DNA of 64,000 nt from positions 1,116,001 to 1,180,000 of the forward strand of contig NZ_CP067378.1 in the NCBI RefSeq assembly GCF_019565505.1. Reading direction: 5' to 3'. The notes under the pieces were generated by a model. It ran no database searches and had not been told where the DNA came from. It saw only the letters and a program-made list of their open reading frames with translations. This DNA is from Flavobacterium davisii (GTDB taxonomy: Bacteria > Bacteroidota > Bacteroidia > Flavobacteriales > Flavobacteriaceae). Made by a program: the position numbers and the translations under genes. Below are positions 30,931 through 38,820 of the stretch, piece by piece; position 1 is the first letter of the stretch, and every line of letters begins with the position of its first letter.

Positions 30931-31518
30931 ATGAAAAAAACAATAATATTTGTTGATTTATTAGTTTTGATAATGTGTAACGATATTATAGCTCAAAACA
31001 ATATATCTAAAGGCTCTACAAAAAACTCAAAGTTTGAGAAATTAGAAACAGCCGAAGAATACTTTGAACGTGCAAACAATTCTACAAAAGCAAAAATGTT
31101 TTCTCTTGACAGCACTACAGTTACTAAAGCGTCAGACTACTACTTAATGGCTATAAAACTCAAACCTAAATATTGGCAAGCAAGACGAAATTATGCAAGA
31201 CTGATGATTTATTTGAAAAAATATGATATAGCTATCGGACAACTAAATGAAGCACTTAAGATTGCAAAATCTAAAGAAAACCCTGACTTAAACGTAATGC
31301 GAGGAGAATCTTTTTATGAAAAAGGATTATACGAAAAGGCCATAATGGACTATGACGTAGCTATAAAGTCCATTGGAAATATTGATTACGTTTTATTGTG
31401 CAAAGCAAAGGCTCAATGGAAACTTGGACAAATTGACAATGCTTGTTTAAATTACAAAAAGGCAATAAAATTGACATCAAGTATTGCAGAAAAAAAAGAA
31501 TTTATAACTTGCGACTGA
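30931..31518 (+). CDS. Secreted TPR-repeat protein
   Basis: The Met at 30931 is preferred because it begins a signal peptide (KKTIIFVDLLVLIMCNDIIAQ); the longer frame from 30862 would run through the direct repeat. The mature part has three TPR-like units (ASDYYLMAIKLKPKYWQARR, then YDIAIGQLNEALKIA and YEKAIMDYDVAIKS), so it is a protein-interaction scaffold in the periplasm or outer membrane. About 195 residues. Short inverted motifs (TTACCTGC at 30889, GCAGGTGA at 31530) flank the gene. Its partner is unknown. Confidence 0.65.
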   Translation: MKKTIIFVDLLVLIMCNDIIAQNNISKGSTKNSKFEKLETAEEYFERANNSTKAKMFSLDSTTVTKASDYYLMAIKLKPKYWQARRNYARLMIYLKKYDIAIGQLNEALKIAKSKENPDLNVMRGESFYEKGLYEKAIMDYDVAIKSIGNIDYVLLCKAKAQWKLGQIDNACLNYKKAIKLTSSIAEKKEFITCD

Positions 31519-31549
31519 TGAAAACGCCAGCAGGTGACATACAGTTTGA

Positions 31550-32017
31550 CTATTTGTTGAATTTCTGTAAGTCAGTTTCTATAAGTTGAATTTTATCGAT
31601 ATTATTTAGGTTCGAAATTAAAGAAGTAAAGTGATCTCCTCTTTCAGAATCAGATATTTTTATTTCTTTAAGGACATAATTTTCGAAGTTTCTTTGATTA
31701 AACATCGAAGAGAATAATTTACTTCTAAATTCTTGAGGCAACATTGTTTCTTTTCTATTAGCTCTCATTTTAATTGGAGCAGTATCACAGTAATAATACA
31801 AAACAACATTATGCTCTTTTAAATAATCATCAATTATATCTGCAAACTTGTTTAAAGTTTTAATTGAGTTATTTTCAACATCATTACTCATTAAAGTAAT
31901 TGAAACATCTACAATTGGGATATCATATTCGATTCCATTAGCAGAAAATTCGATAAAACTTACAAGATATTCATAACCTTCTTCTGTGACAAAAGGAATT
32001 TCTTTCTCCAACTCCAA
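31550..32017 (-). CDS. DUF6169-like protein in a two-gene unit
   Basis: 155 residues without signal or membrane segments. The pattern FVTEEGYEYLVSFIEFS, VVLYYYCDTAP, then FRSKLFSSMFNQ and a DHFTSLISN segment recalls DUF6169: a terminal-strand motif, Y/F-x-CD, arginine-rich middle and a conserved C-terminal strand. It starts nine bases after the stop of a 45-residue protein (32027-32164). The size pair and spacing suggest a toxin-antitoxin-like unit, which is an inference; there is no proof of toxicity. Confidence 0.5.
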   Translation of the reverse strand: MELEKEIPFVTEEGYEYLVSFIEFSANGIEYDIPIVDVSITLMSNDVENNSIKTLNKFADIIDDYLKEHNVVLYYYCDTAPIKMRANRKETMLPQEFRSKLFSSMFNQRNFENYVLKEIKISDSERGDHFTSLISNLNNIDKIQLIETDLQKFNK

Positions 32018-32026
32018 AATGAAAAA

Positions 32027-32164
32027 TTATTTAGATTTAGGGAAATATGTGTCTTTTTTTGCAATTAATTTTGCTTTGTTTTCTTCTTTTGTAGCACGAA
32101 GCTTTCTAAAGAATTCAAGTACTTCTTTAGTTGGAGTTTCTATATGTAGTGTTTGTGCTTTCAT
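32027..32164 (-). CDS. 45-residue protein, antitoxin-like partner of the DUF6169-like gene
   Basis: A small open frame: starts MKAQTLHIETPTKEVLEFFR, is basic in the middle (LRATKEENKAKLIAKK) and ends at 32027. An N-terminal beta-strand followed by a helix is compatible with a ribbon-helix-helix-like antitoxin or DUF2683-like protein. It is supported by a consensus promoter 13 bases upstream (32177-32206) and by tight spacing to the next gene. Confidence 0.5.
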   Translation of the reverse strand: MKAQTLHIETPTKEVLEFFRKLRATKEENKAKLIAKKDTYFPKSK

Positions 32165-32176
32165 AATTAACTGATA

Positions 32177-32206
32177 CAAAAGTAATTATTGTTTTTGAAT
32201 ATACAA
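32177..32206 (-). promoter_or_regulatory. Promoter of the 45-aa/DUF6169-like unit
   Basis: On the minus strand TTG (32206-32204), 19 bases, TACTTTTG (32184-32177): an exact TTG-N19-TAnnTTTG layout, ending 13 bases before the ATG at 32164. This is what makes the 45-residue frame credible as a gene. Confidence 0.7.
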
Positions 32207-32270
32207 CAAATTTTGTTCCAAAACTCTTTGATTACTATTTATCGATTAGTTAGGATATAATCTCACACAA

Positions 32271-32948
32271 CTACTCAATATGCGCCTTTTTCTTCAAAAT
32301 TTTCCATAACACAGGCACTGTGGTAAAACCAACAATACCAATTACGATAAACTCGATGTAATGTTTCAGGTCGATTCCGAAGCTATCTAAGAACAGCGCG
32401 TGTAAATAATGCCCTGCAAAAATCATGGAAAATGCCCATAGGAACGAACCTACTATATTGTAAAACATGAATTTCTTTTTATCCATTTCTACAATACCCG
32501 CTACTACGGGTGCAAACGTACGTACGATAGGTAGAAAACGCGCAAATACAATGGCGCGATTTCCGTATTTGTCGAAAAACTCTTTGGCTTGGTACAAATA
32601 TTTTTTCTTAAAAAGAAAGTGTCTTTTTGATTGTAAAGGTAATTCCCGCTTTTGGCACCAAACCAATAGCCTGTCATATTGCCTAAAACGCCCATCATTC
32701 CAACTAAGGCGGCAAAAACGGTTACGTTTAAAAAATCATTTCCTAACGAAATTTGACTCATCAAGGTTTCGCTATAAATACCTGCCAAAAACAACAAACT
32801 GTCTCCGGTGCAAGAAAAAGCCTGCTAATAAACCAGTTTCGGCAAAAACGATAAACAATACTACAATTAATCCAATTTTGATTCCTCCGAATTCTAATAA
32901 GATATAAAACTCTGGGTTTAATAATTGCAACCAATTAAAATCTTTCAT
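32271..32948 (-). CDS. DedA-family membrane protein (two frameshifts)
   Basis: About 225 residues. It starts KDFNWLQLLNPEFYILLEFGG (Met15 of the longest frame, which avoids the terminator behind the carbonic anhydrase). It carries FFLPGDSL once an extra A near 32803-32812 is removed, and FARFLPIVRTFAPVVAG, the DedA/VTT signature with its conserved Arg. A T is lost near 32610-32614. DedA proteins act in membrane lipid flipping and proton-motive-force maintenance. It follows the carbonic anhydrase operon after a terminator, so co-expression is uncertain. Confidence 0.8.
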
Positions 32949-32971
32949 CAATACTGATTTTATTTTTAACA

Positions 32972-33009
32972 AAAAGGCGAAGGTACTCATTTTGGTACAA
33001 TCGCCTTTT
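32972..33009 (-). terminator. Terminator after the beta-carbonic anhydrase genes
   Basis: Arms AAAAGGCGA (32972-32980) and TCGCCTTTT (33001-33009) with an inner GTAC pairing; on the minus strand the stem is followed by TTGTT and A/T sequence. It lies between the carbonic anhydrase stop (33038) and DedA. Confidence 0.6.
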
Positions 33010-33037
33010 ATAAATTAATTTAATTTATTCTTAAAAT

Positions 33038-33673
33038 TTAAATATCCAATTGATACATTTCATGTAAATCAGAATTACAAGAGAAATTTACTTTTAAATC
33101 AGTTACATAACCAGAGTTTAAACCATATACCCAACCGTGTAAAAACAATTCTTGTCCGTTTTTCCAAGCCGATTGCACGATAGAGGTCTTGGCTAAGTTT
33201 AACACTTGTTCTTTTACATTCAGTTCGACAAACGTATTCAATCGCTCTTCTTCATTGGTTATCGTATTCAATCGTTCTTTATTAAAACGGTAAATATCTT
33301 TAATATGACGAATCCAATTGTCGATAACCCCATAGGAGCCATTACCCATCGCGGCTTTTACGCCACCACAGCCGTAATGACCACAAACAATGATGTGTTT
33401 TACTTTCAGCACATTCACTGCATAATCTAACACACTTAACATATTCATATCAGTATGCACCACCATATTGGCAATATTTCGATGCACAAATACTTCTCCA
33501 GCTTTAGTCCCTGTAATTTCATTAGCTGGCACACGACTATCGGAACAGCCTATCCACAACAAAGGTGGATTTTGACCTTGCGCCAAATCTTTAAAAAAGT
33601 TAGGGTCTTGGTTCAATTTTTCCTCGACCCATTTTTTATTATTGTCGAGTAGTTTTTTATAGAAATCTCCCAT
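33038..33673 (-). CDS. Beta-carbonic anhydrase
   Basis: 211 residues, full length. Zinc ligands are Cys43, His99 and Cys102, with the Asp45-Arg47 dyad (CSDSRVPANE, then VCGHYGCGG). It interconverts CO2 and bicarbonate in the cytoplasm; no signal peptide is present. It follows the second beta-type enzyme by two bases and the SulP gene before that, so the three form one operon. The arrangement fits hydration/dehydration next to a bicarbonate transporter. Confidence 0.93.
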   Translation of the reverse strand: MGDFYKKLLDNNKKWVEEKLNQDPNFFKDLAQGQNPPLLWIGCSDSRVPANEITGTKAGEVFVHRNIANMVVHTDMNMLSVLDYAVNVLKVKHIIVCGHYGCGGVKAAMGNGSYGVIDNWIRHIKDIYRFNKERLNTITNEEERLNTFVELNVKEQVLNLAKTSIVQSAWKNGQELFLHGWVYGLNSGYVTDLKVNFSCNSDLHEMYQLDI

Positions 33674-33675
33674 TT

Positions 33676-34353
33676 TTACTTAATTAATTCTTTTAGATTA
33701 AAGTTAATATCTGATTTTATAAATGTACAATCTTCATAAAATTCAACTAACCCTGTTTCTATATTGTACATTCCCCCTACAATTCCTATCATTCCATTTT
33801 CAACCATCTGTTCTAAAATATAACTTCTTTGTAAGATTGATTTTACCGTTCTCTTTACATTAATTTGTGCTACATTTTCTACAAAGTGGCTATTACTAGA
33901 GGTTCTATTGTCTTTTGTCATTTGTTCTTCATATACTGCTGGTTGTAATTTCGAGAGTAATTCTGTTAGATTTCCCATTTCTATATGATCACAAGCTCCT
34001 TTTACGGCGCCACATTTAGTATGTCCTAGTACTACTATTAGTTTAGAACCTGCTACTTTACAAGCAAATTCCATACTTCCTAAAATATCTGTATTGATTA
34101 CATTACCTGCAATTCTTACTGAAAAAACATCGCCTAATCCTTGATCAAAAATTAATTCTGCCGAAGTACGACTATCTATACAACTCAAAATGGTTGCAAA
34201 AGGCCATTGTCCGTCTCGTGTATCATTAACCTGTTCTAACAAATCTCTATGAATTTTCAGGTTATTTACAAATCGTTCGTTTCCTTCTTTCAATATTTCC
34301 AGAGCATTCTTTGGACTTATTTGTGACTGTAATTCTTTATTTAGAGTTCTCAT
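33676..34353 (-). CDS. Beta-carbonic anhydrase (second copy, divergent)
   Basis: 225 residues. Ligands Cys58, His111 and Cys114 with Asp60-Arg62 (LSCIDSRTSAE, then VLGHTKCGAVKGA). It is clearly different from its neighbour at 33038 and belongs to the other beta subgroup often fused or adjacent to SulP transporters. No secretion signal is obvious. It lies six bases after the SulP stop, so coupling to bicarbonate transport is likely. Confidence 0.9.
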   Translation of the reverse strand: MRTLNKELQSQISPKNALEILKEGNERFVNNLKIHRDLLEQVNDTRDGQWPFATILSCIDSRTSAELIFDQGLGDVFSVRIAGNVINTDILGSMEFACKVAGSKLIVVLGHTKCGAVKGACDHIEMGNLTELLSKLQPAVYEEQMTKDNRTSSNSHFVENVAQINVKRTVKSILQRSYILEQMVENGMIGIVGGMYNIETGLVEFYEDCTFIKSDINFNLKELIK

Positions 34354-34359
34354 TATGTT

Positions 34360-35967
34360 TCATTTAGTTGTGTGTTCTACATAAATATGTTTTTCTTCTT
34401 CTCCTGTATTTTCTAACTCATACGCTTCTTTAAAGCCTATTAGTTTTACATTAATATTTTCTTCTTTGGCTCTAATTTTTTTAAATTCTTTTATTAAATC
34501 CAGAACATCATGTGCTATATACACTGTATCTGACGCATTAATAACGACAGATGAGTTTCCGGGAATAGAGGACAATGTTAATTTAATAGCGGCTTTATTT
34601 AAAAAAGAAACTTCCTGAGCTAAGTCTATATGAATACAATCTCCTTCTTTATAATTTTCTTTTCTAAAATTATAAGCACGTTGCATATTTCCTTTTAAGA
34701 TAAAAATCACGCTTATTATTAAACCCAATGCTACTCCTTTTAGTAAATCCGTAAATACCACTCCAATCATAGTTGCAATAAAAGGAATGAACTGATATTT
34801 GCCTCGTTCGTAAAAATGTTTGATTATTTTAGGATTAGCCAATTTATATCCTACTAATAGTAAAACGGCCGCTAAAGTAGCTAATGGTATTTTATTCAAG
34901 ATAGAAGGTATAGCTACTGCACAAAAAATTAACAAAACACCATGAAAAATAGCAGCCATTTTCGTTTCACTACCTGCATTAGCATTCGCTGTAGTACGAA
35001 CTACAACAGATGTCATAGGCAAACCTCCCAAAAGAGCACTTACTAAATTACCAATTCCTTGCGCTTTTAATTCATTGTTAGTATCTGTATATCTTTTATG
35101 TTTATCCATTCTATCTGCTGCCTCAATACATAATAAAGTCTCTATAGAAGCAACCACCGCGATTGTAACACCCACAATCCAGACTTTTTGATTTGAAATT
35201 TGTGAAAAATCAGGCATTGTAAAACTCTCTTGAAACGCTACAAATGATTTTGGAACAGGTAATTTTACTAAATGACCATCTAAAACAGCTAGAGAAGAAC
35301 CCAGTCCTACAAAAACTTGATTTAGGATAATACCTATTACCACGGCAACTAAGGCTGACGGAACTAGTTTCAAATCTTTCAAAATAGGTATCTTAGGCCA
35401 TAAAACTAAAATAGATAAAGATATAATGGTAATTAGAGTAGCTCCCAAATGTATATTTCCTACAACCGAAAACAGTTCTGAAAAGGTATTTTCTCCATCG
35501 GGTTGCAAAAAAGCTAAATCGCCTTCGTAATCCTTATCATAACCAAAGGCATGAGGTAATTGTTTTAAAAATATAATAACTCCTATACCGGCTAACATTC
35601 CTTCAATTACATTATTAGGAAAATAATTAGATATAGCTCCTGCTTTTAGAAATCCTAAAATTATTTGAATAATGCCTGCTATAAAAACAGCTAATAAAAA
35701 AACATTAAAGCCTCCTAAATCTGAAATTGCAGTTAAAACAATTGCGGTGAGTCCAGCCGCAGGTCCAGAAACGGACAAATGTGACTTACTAAGGTATCCT
35801 ACTACTATACCTCCTACTACTCCTGAAATAATTCCTGCAAAAAGAGGAGCTCCTGAAGCCAATGCAATAATACCTAAACACAAAGGTAAAGCCACTAAGA
35901 AAACCACTAGTCCTGCGGGTAAATCAGAACCAAGGTTTCCAAAAATATTTACTTTTTTGTCATCCCA
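34360..35967 (-). CDS. SulP-family bicarbonate/anion transporter (start affected by a base error)
   Basis: The membrane domain begins upstream of the longest frame: SDLPAGLVVFLVALPLCLG continues from an in-frame NIFGNL segment. The first ATG in that region (35967) reaches this frame only if one G of GGG is removed, so the annotated start assumes that error. The C-terminus carries a STAS domain (HIDLAQEVSFLNKAAIKLTL, then INASDTVYIAHDVLDLI). About 535 residues. It is directly followed by two carbonic anhydrases, the classic pairing for bicarbonate use. Confidence 0.82.
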   Translation of the reverse strand, partial: WDDKKVNIFGNLGSDLPAGLVVFLVALPLCLGIIALASGAPLFAGIISGVVGGIVVGYLSKSHLSVSGPAAGLTAIVLTAISDLGGFNVFLLAVFIAGIIQIILGFLKAGAISNYFPNNVIEGMLAGIGVIIFLKQLPHAFGYDKDYEGDLAFLQPDGENTFSELFSVVGNIHLGATLITIISLSILVLWPKIPILKDLKLVPSALVAVVIGIILNQVFVGLGSSLAVLDGHLVKLPVPKSFVAFQESFTMPDFSQISNQKVWIVGVTIAVVASIETLLCIEAADRMDKHKRYTDTNNELKAQGIGNLVSALLGGLPMTSVVVRTTANANAGSETKMAAIFHGVLLIFCAVAIPSILNKIPLATLAAVLLLVGYKLANPKIIKHFYERGKYQFIPFIATMIGVVFTDLLKGVALGLIISVIFILKGNMQRAYNFRKENYKEGDCIHIDLAQEVSFLNKAAIKLTLSSIPGNSSVVINASDTVYIAHDVLDLIKEFKKIRAKEENINVKLIGFKEAYELENTGEEEKHIYVEHTTK

Positions 35968-36079
35968 TATTTAATTTAAATCCATAAAAATACAAGCCTC
36001 GTTTGTGCTTGCTTACTTTATATGTTTTAAACTATTTTAGGAGGCATATCACGAAGTAATAAGTGTACTAAATAATCTT

Positions 36080-36328
36080 TTAGCACATAAATATGATTGT
36101 TTCTATTTTCTTTTTGGGTAGAAATATTAATTCGTTAATAGGAAAATCAAAAATAAATTCTGCCTTGTATTCTTTAAAATCTTTTGTTTCCTTAGAATCT
36201 TCTGTATCTTCTTCAAGCAGTAACCACGAAACTTTGCTCTCTTTTTCATCATTTATCAAAACTATGATACTTGGCATGAATTGAAAAGAAAGAAAAGACA
36301 ATAATAATATGCTTGTTAAAAACTTCAT
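36080..36328 (-). CDS. Small secreted acidic protein leading the SulP-carbonic anhydrase operon
   Basis: 82 residues: signal or anchor (FLTSILLLSFLSFQFMPS), then an acidic middle (EEDTEDSKETKDFKEYK) and a hydrophobic tail (INELIFLPKKKIETIIFMC). No family was recognised. It is the first gene of the unit, 113 bases before SulP. The design echoes 28956-29360 ahead of the dab operon; shared ancestry is not shown. Confidence 0.5.
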   Translation of the reverse strand: MKFLTSILLLSFLSFQFMPSIIVLINDEKESKVSWLLLEEDTEDSKETKDFKEYKAEFIFDFPINELIFLPKKKIETIIFMC

Positions 36329-36844
36329 CGAACGAAGTTAAGCTTTTAATATTTGATTACAAATAATGATGTGTTTTTTTTAACACATCATCCATTCCAT
36401 TGATTTCCTTTAAACTCAGATTCAGCATTAGATTTCGTGGTGAAGAGGAAAAGTTACTAAAATAAAAATACACAGATTTTTTTGCTGATGTAGGGCAAAA
36501 GCCATAATTCGAAGAAGCCTTTGTTACTTCGCCAAAGGAAAAAGTTGCATTATCAATATTCTACGATCTCTCCTTTAGTATAAATGATAAAATTGGAACC
36601 TTTTAAGATAATTTGATTGAGGGTAAAAAGTGTACTTTTTATATTCAAAGTTCTTTTATTTGTAATAAATTTCTACTGTATAATCTGAGCTTAAAAGGTG
36701 CTATTCTATTCGTTTTATAGATGTAGGAATAAAACAAAAAACAGATATCAAGTATTTAACTCAATATCTGTTTTAAATATTTTTTAGATCTTATTAAGTA
36801 TACTCTACACTAGGAACATCTCCTTTGTAGATCGTTTAACTTTT
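36329..36844. other. Gene-free stretch between the SulP operon and the alpha-carbonic anhydrase
   Basis: About 515 bases without a credible gene. It holds a hairpin at 36367-36390 (TGATGTGTT, six T, AACACATCA) close to the start of the 82-residue gene and a terminator at 36738-36774. The middle is AT-rich with no coding pattern on either strand. Confidence 0.6.
36738..36774 (-). terminator. Terminator after the alpha-carbonic anhydrase
   Basis: Arms 36738-36748 (AAAACAGATAT) and 36764-36774 (ATATCTGTTTT) with an extra AGT/ACT pairing inside the loop. On the minus strand the stem is followed by TTTTGTTTTATT. It lies 70 bases after the stop at 36845. Confidence 0.65.
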
Positions 36845-37723
36845 TTATTTTACAATATACACTCTTCTATTATTTAATGGCTGAATATTTCTAAAGTTAG
36901 GGTGTTTATAAATGGATTTGTAAAAATTAAATTGAGTAGAAGAGATTTCTTGTTTGGATTTGAATACAAACCAAGTAACGGGTCCTCCATTTGTCATATT
37001 GGAATTTGTTCCAAAATTTGGTGTTGTAAGAGATCCTGTATAGGAATATATTTTACTCATGTCTTCTGGTAGTATTTCAGCAATAGACAGTGTAATATTA
37101 GGCATATTTACTTGACCTGCTTCTTTAGGAGAGTTTTCAAATAATTTTTGAATGGTTGAATTGGCAGATCCTAATTCAACTAAAACACCTAAAACAGCAT
37201 AAGAGTTATCTACTGATTTGTTTACAAGGTGAATTTCCATTTTACTATATACTCCATCAATCTTATGTTCACTATTGTAATGAAAGTGGATATTTACTAA
37301 ATTGTATTTTTTCTTACTAATTGTAATATAATTATTATCTGTATCTGTATTGTTCAGATTAATTTTTAACTCTTCATTACCATTATTTGTAACATTACTT
37401 AAGAGCATTTTTCCATAATGAATCTCCAAATCATTTTTATTAACTGAAGTTAAATTTGAAGTTGGAATATCAATAGGTGTTTGAGCAGCTATTACAAATG
37501 GAGGGAAATTAGAAGTAAAAATGGGTGTGCTAATCAAATCCGAAGGAAATCGAGTTAAACTGGTTGAAGTACCTCCTTCTTTACCTGAATCAATAATATG
37601 ATCATCTTTATCAACACTACATGAAATGAATAGTGCTGATAAAGAAATAGCCATAATAGATGACATACTTAATTTTCGAACAGACTTTTCAAAATGTGAT
37701 AAATAAAACTTTTTTGTTTTCAT
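36845..37723 (-). CDS. Alpha-carbonic anhydrase, lipoprotein
   Basis: 292 residues. A long signal ends in lipobox LFISC (Cys35), so the enzyme is anchored outside the inner membrane. Zinc ligands His146, His148 and His165 lie in the family motif (NIHFHYNSEH, then KMEIHLVNK), and AQTPIDI and YSYTGSLTTP mark the conserved alpha-type core. It hydrates CO2 in the periplasm or at the surface. It is unrelated in fold to the two beta enzymes nearby and has its own terminator, so it is a single-gene unit on the same strand as the SulP operon. Confidence 0.9.
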   Translation of the reverse strand: MKTKKFYLSHFEKSVRKLSMSSIMAISLSALFISCSVDKDDHIIDSGKEGGTSTSLTRFPSDLISTPIFTSNFPPFVIAAQTPIDIPTSNLTSVNKNDLEIHYGKMLLSNVTNNGNEELKINLNNTDTDNNYITISKKKYNLVNIHFHYNSEHKIDGVYSKMEIHLVNKSVDNSYAVLGVLVELGSANSTIQKLFENSPKEAGQVNMPNITLSIAEILPEDMSKIYSYTGSLTTPNFGTNSNMTNGGPVTWFVFKSKQEISSTQFNFYKSIYKHPNFRNIQPLNNRRVYIVK

Positions 37724-38425
37724 TTTAATATAATTTTAGTTTTTATGTAGTTGTTTAATCTATTCATTTTAGTACTTTAATATTTTTAACACGAGCCCTT
37801 AATCTTTATTCTTTCTTAGCTAATGATTTCAAATAGCATTTAGACTTAAGGCTATTTGCTTTATAGTACATATCGTACTATCAAATATCTTTATTTCACT
37901 TTTAATCCAAAATTTAAAATCATTTTTTAGCTTTACTAATTACCTGCAAAACAAGAGCGTAACTTTTTACCCAAATTACGCTTTAACTATTTATTAGAAA
38001 CAGAAACGAATTTAATTTTCATTAAAACAAAAACGTAAAAATAAAACTATTTGCAAATAAAAAAGATATTTTATATTTTTTTAAACAAATTTTAACAAAA
38101 AAATTAAAAATAAATACACAACAGTAAACTTAATTATACAAAAGCAACCAATACAGTTTAAAATTTATCTTCGCTTAATTAATGATTTTTATTTTTTAAA
38201 ATTAAATAAGCACCGCTTTTATTAAACACCTTATTTTTCTGACTATATTTATAATTATCTTATCCTGTCTAATGAAACAACATTCTAAACTTAATAAACA
38301 AGATTATACACTACTAATCCTTTCTTATCCCAAAAATGACCTTTGTAACGCATTATTATTTCAGAAAAAAATTATATTCCAATAGTTTTTAAAGACATTT
38401 TCTATTTAGTAGTTAACAATATTAT
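37724..38425. other. 700-base AT-rich gene-free region
   Basis: No credible coding frame is seen. A palindrome at 37863-37881 (ATAGTAC, five bases, GTACTAT) lies 140 bases upstream of the alpha-carbonic anhydrase and could be a regulator site. Further out is a stretch of very high A+T (38030-38120). No tRNA, repeat array or IS feature was found. Confidence 0.5.
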
Positions 38426-38764
38426 TTAATTACGTTCATACTGGCAACAACCATGAAGTTTCTCATAATCTTCTTTATTTGCTTTTACATTTTTAGTATC
38501 ATGCCCTATTTTCCCTATGGCTCTTTCTATATCTAGCAAAGTCGTTTTTTCTTCATTTATAACTAAATGCAACATTTTTTCTTCAATGTTATATTGCGCC
38601 ATTTTGACTCCGGAAACTGAAAAAGCGGCTTTTTCAATTCGTTTTTTACACATTTCACAATTACCATTTACTTCTATATTGTACTTTGCATTTTTATTTT
38701 TTTTGTCTTGACCAAAAGTTAAAAATCCAATCAATAATGTTAAAATTAAAATTATCTTTTTCAT
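38426..38764 (-). CDS. Periplasmic heavy-metal-associated (HMA) domain protein
   Basis: 112 residues with signal peptide (KKIILILTLLIGFLTFGQ) and one HMA domain carrying GNCEMCKKRIEKAA (Cys-x-x-Cys metal site) and the ferredoxin-like core ending GIGHD-like. A second cysteine pair (HGCCQYER) closes the protein. It probably binds copper or a similar soft metal in the periplasm. It is the last gene of a trio with the TonB receptor and the Cys-rich small protein. Confidence 0.8.
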   Translation of the reverse strand: MKKIILILTLLIGFLTFGQDKKNKNAKYNIEVNGNCEMCKKRIEKAAFSVSGVKMAQYNIEEKMLHLVINEEKTTLLDIERAIGKIGHDTKNVKANKEDYEKLHGCCQYERN

Positions 38765-38820
38765 ATCTTTCTATTTATTTTAGATCTTATTATCTAACCC
38801 AAGCTACTTTTATTTGATTA

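Noticed and set aside
31986..32174. Plus-strand frame opposite the 45-residue gene
   Set aside because: It is a shadow of the minus-strand pair, which has a consensus promoter and tight gene spacing.
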